A stretch of 5,580 nt of DNA from an uncultured Alistipes sp. (GTDB taxonomy: Bacteria; Bacteroidota; Bacteroidia; Bacteroidales; Rikenellaceae). Positions 5,022 to 5,580 of this stretch are shown here, one piece after another (the first letter of the stretch is position 1; every line of letters begins with the position of its first letter). Below the pieces are notes generated by a model that saw only the letters and a list, made by a program, of their open reading frames with translations, searched no databases and was not told where the DNA came from. The position numbers and the translations under genes were made by a program. The DNA lies in assembly GCA_904502075.1 (NCBI GenBank), contig CAJGDL010000103.1, positions 1-5,580 on the forward strand. The letters run 5' to 3'.

Positions 5022-5580
5022 CGGCTCGCTCCTCCTCTCTGCGGCCTGCGCGCTCCTTCTCGCGGCCGGCCACCACAATTACAAATTCCCCTTTGGGTTC
5101 GTGCTCACGGAAGTAGTCGGCCACCTCCGCAAGCGTACCGCGCACCGTCTGCTCGAATTTTTTGGTCAGTTCTCTCGATACCGAAACCTTTCGCTCGGGC
5201 CCCAGCACCTCGGCCAGTTGCTCCAGGCACTTCACCACGCGGTAGGGCGATTCGTAGAAGATCACCGAGCGCTCCTCGTCGCGCAGGGCCTCCAGACGCT
5301 TCATGCGCCCCTTCTTCTGAGGCAGAAATCCCTCGAACGCGAAGCGGTCGCAGGGAAATCCGCTCTGCACCAGGGCCGGCACAAAGGCGGTGGCTCCGGG
5401 CAGGGTCTCCACCTCGATTCCGGCCTCGACACAGGTGCGCACCAACAAAAATCCGGGGTCGGAGATGCCGGGGGTGCCGGCATCCGAAATCAGAGCCACG
5501 GTACGGCCCGCCTCGATCGACTCGGCCACCATCTGCACGGTGGCGTGTTCGTTAAACTTATGATGCGAATACATCTTCTT
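5011..5580 (-). CDS. rsmI: 16S rRNA (cytidine-1402-2'-O)-methyltransferase RsmI, 5' end beyond the window
   Basis: The last 189 residues of RsmI, which uses S-adenosylmethionine to 2'-O-methylate C1402 in the ribosomal P site in the cytoplasm. Visible: MYSHHKFNEH, the cofactor loop SDAGTPGISDPG (codons at 5452-5487), LPGATAFVPALVQSGFP, FEGFLPQKKGR, VIFYESPYRV and SVSRELTKKFEQ, all typical of this tetrapyrrole-methylase-fold family. The frame continues without a stop through AAGAAG to the right edge, so the first 40-50 residues (the VPTPIGNL region) lie outside and the internal ATG at 5574 is not the start. The protein ends about where the methylase fold does, with a charged tail (GRREEERADEE) and without the C-terminal extension of the E. 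coli enzyme. It is the first visible gene of the - strand operon, an unexpected partner for envelope genes. Confidence 0.93.
   Translation of the reverse strand, partial: KKMYSHHKFNEHATVQMVAESIEAGRTVALISDAGTPGISDPGFLLVRTCVEAGIEVETLPGATAFVPALVQSGFPCDRFAFEGFLPQKKGRMKRLEALRDEERSVIFYESPYRVVKCLEQLAEVLGPERKVSVSRELTKKFEQTVRGTLAEVADYFREHEPKGEFVIVVAGREKERAGRREEERADEE

Overview
The window looks like chromosomal DNA of a gut-type Bacteroidales bacterium, with Alistipes or a close relative (Rikenellaceae) as my best guess. The reasons are: a Bacteroidetes-style lipoprotein with an N-terminal fimbrillin (Mfa)-like domain and glycan-binding modules; A-rich rather than Shine-Dalgarno leaders ahead of the + strand genes; a short RsmI ending in a charged tail; and intergenic hairpin repeats of a kind I associate with these genomes. 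The genus is inference from memory; I could not run a search.

Layout. Positions 1-413 hold no gene. They contain dispersed hairpin repeats: two identical 51-bp direct copies, plus two related units in the opposite orientation whose stems differ by compensatory changes. These are followed by a strong GC-rich hairpin and then an AT-rich leader with a 20-nt-period tandem repeat. On the + strand, 414-536 encodes a 40-residue acidic peptide. After a 38-nt gap, 575-2155 encodes a 526-residue lipoprotein with a fimbrillin-like N-terminal region, a SusE/F-like module and a CBM26-like starch-binding module at the C-terminus. A textbook intrinsic terminator (2177-2217) ends this unit.

Positions 2218-2336 form an imperfect purine/pyrimidine inverted repeat between two convergent transcription units. 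From 2337 onward everything is on the - strand. Read in transcription order it is a tightly packed operon: rsmI (16S rRNA C1402 2'-O-methyltransferase, 5' end beyond the window), a LpxL/HtrB-type lipid acyltransferase, a GT2 glycosyltransferase of the rhamnosyltransferase type, and a polyprenol-phosphate mannose synthase-like GT2. The junctions are an 11-nt overlap, a 1-nt TGATG overlap and a 6-nt gap, and a terminator sits directly after the last stop codon.

How the parts fit. The - strand operon joins one ribosome-modification gene to three envelope genes (lipid acylation, glycan transfer, lipid-linked sugar donor), consistent with lipid A/glycolipid or surface-glycan assembly. The + strand unit is probably a surface glycan-binding lipoprotein co-transcribed with an uncharacterised small peptide. 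No SusC/SusD pair and no glycoside hydrolase is visible beside it. The least explained items are the 40-residue peptide, the covarying hairpin repeats and the domain fusion in the lipoprotein.
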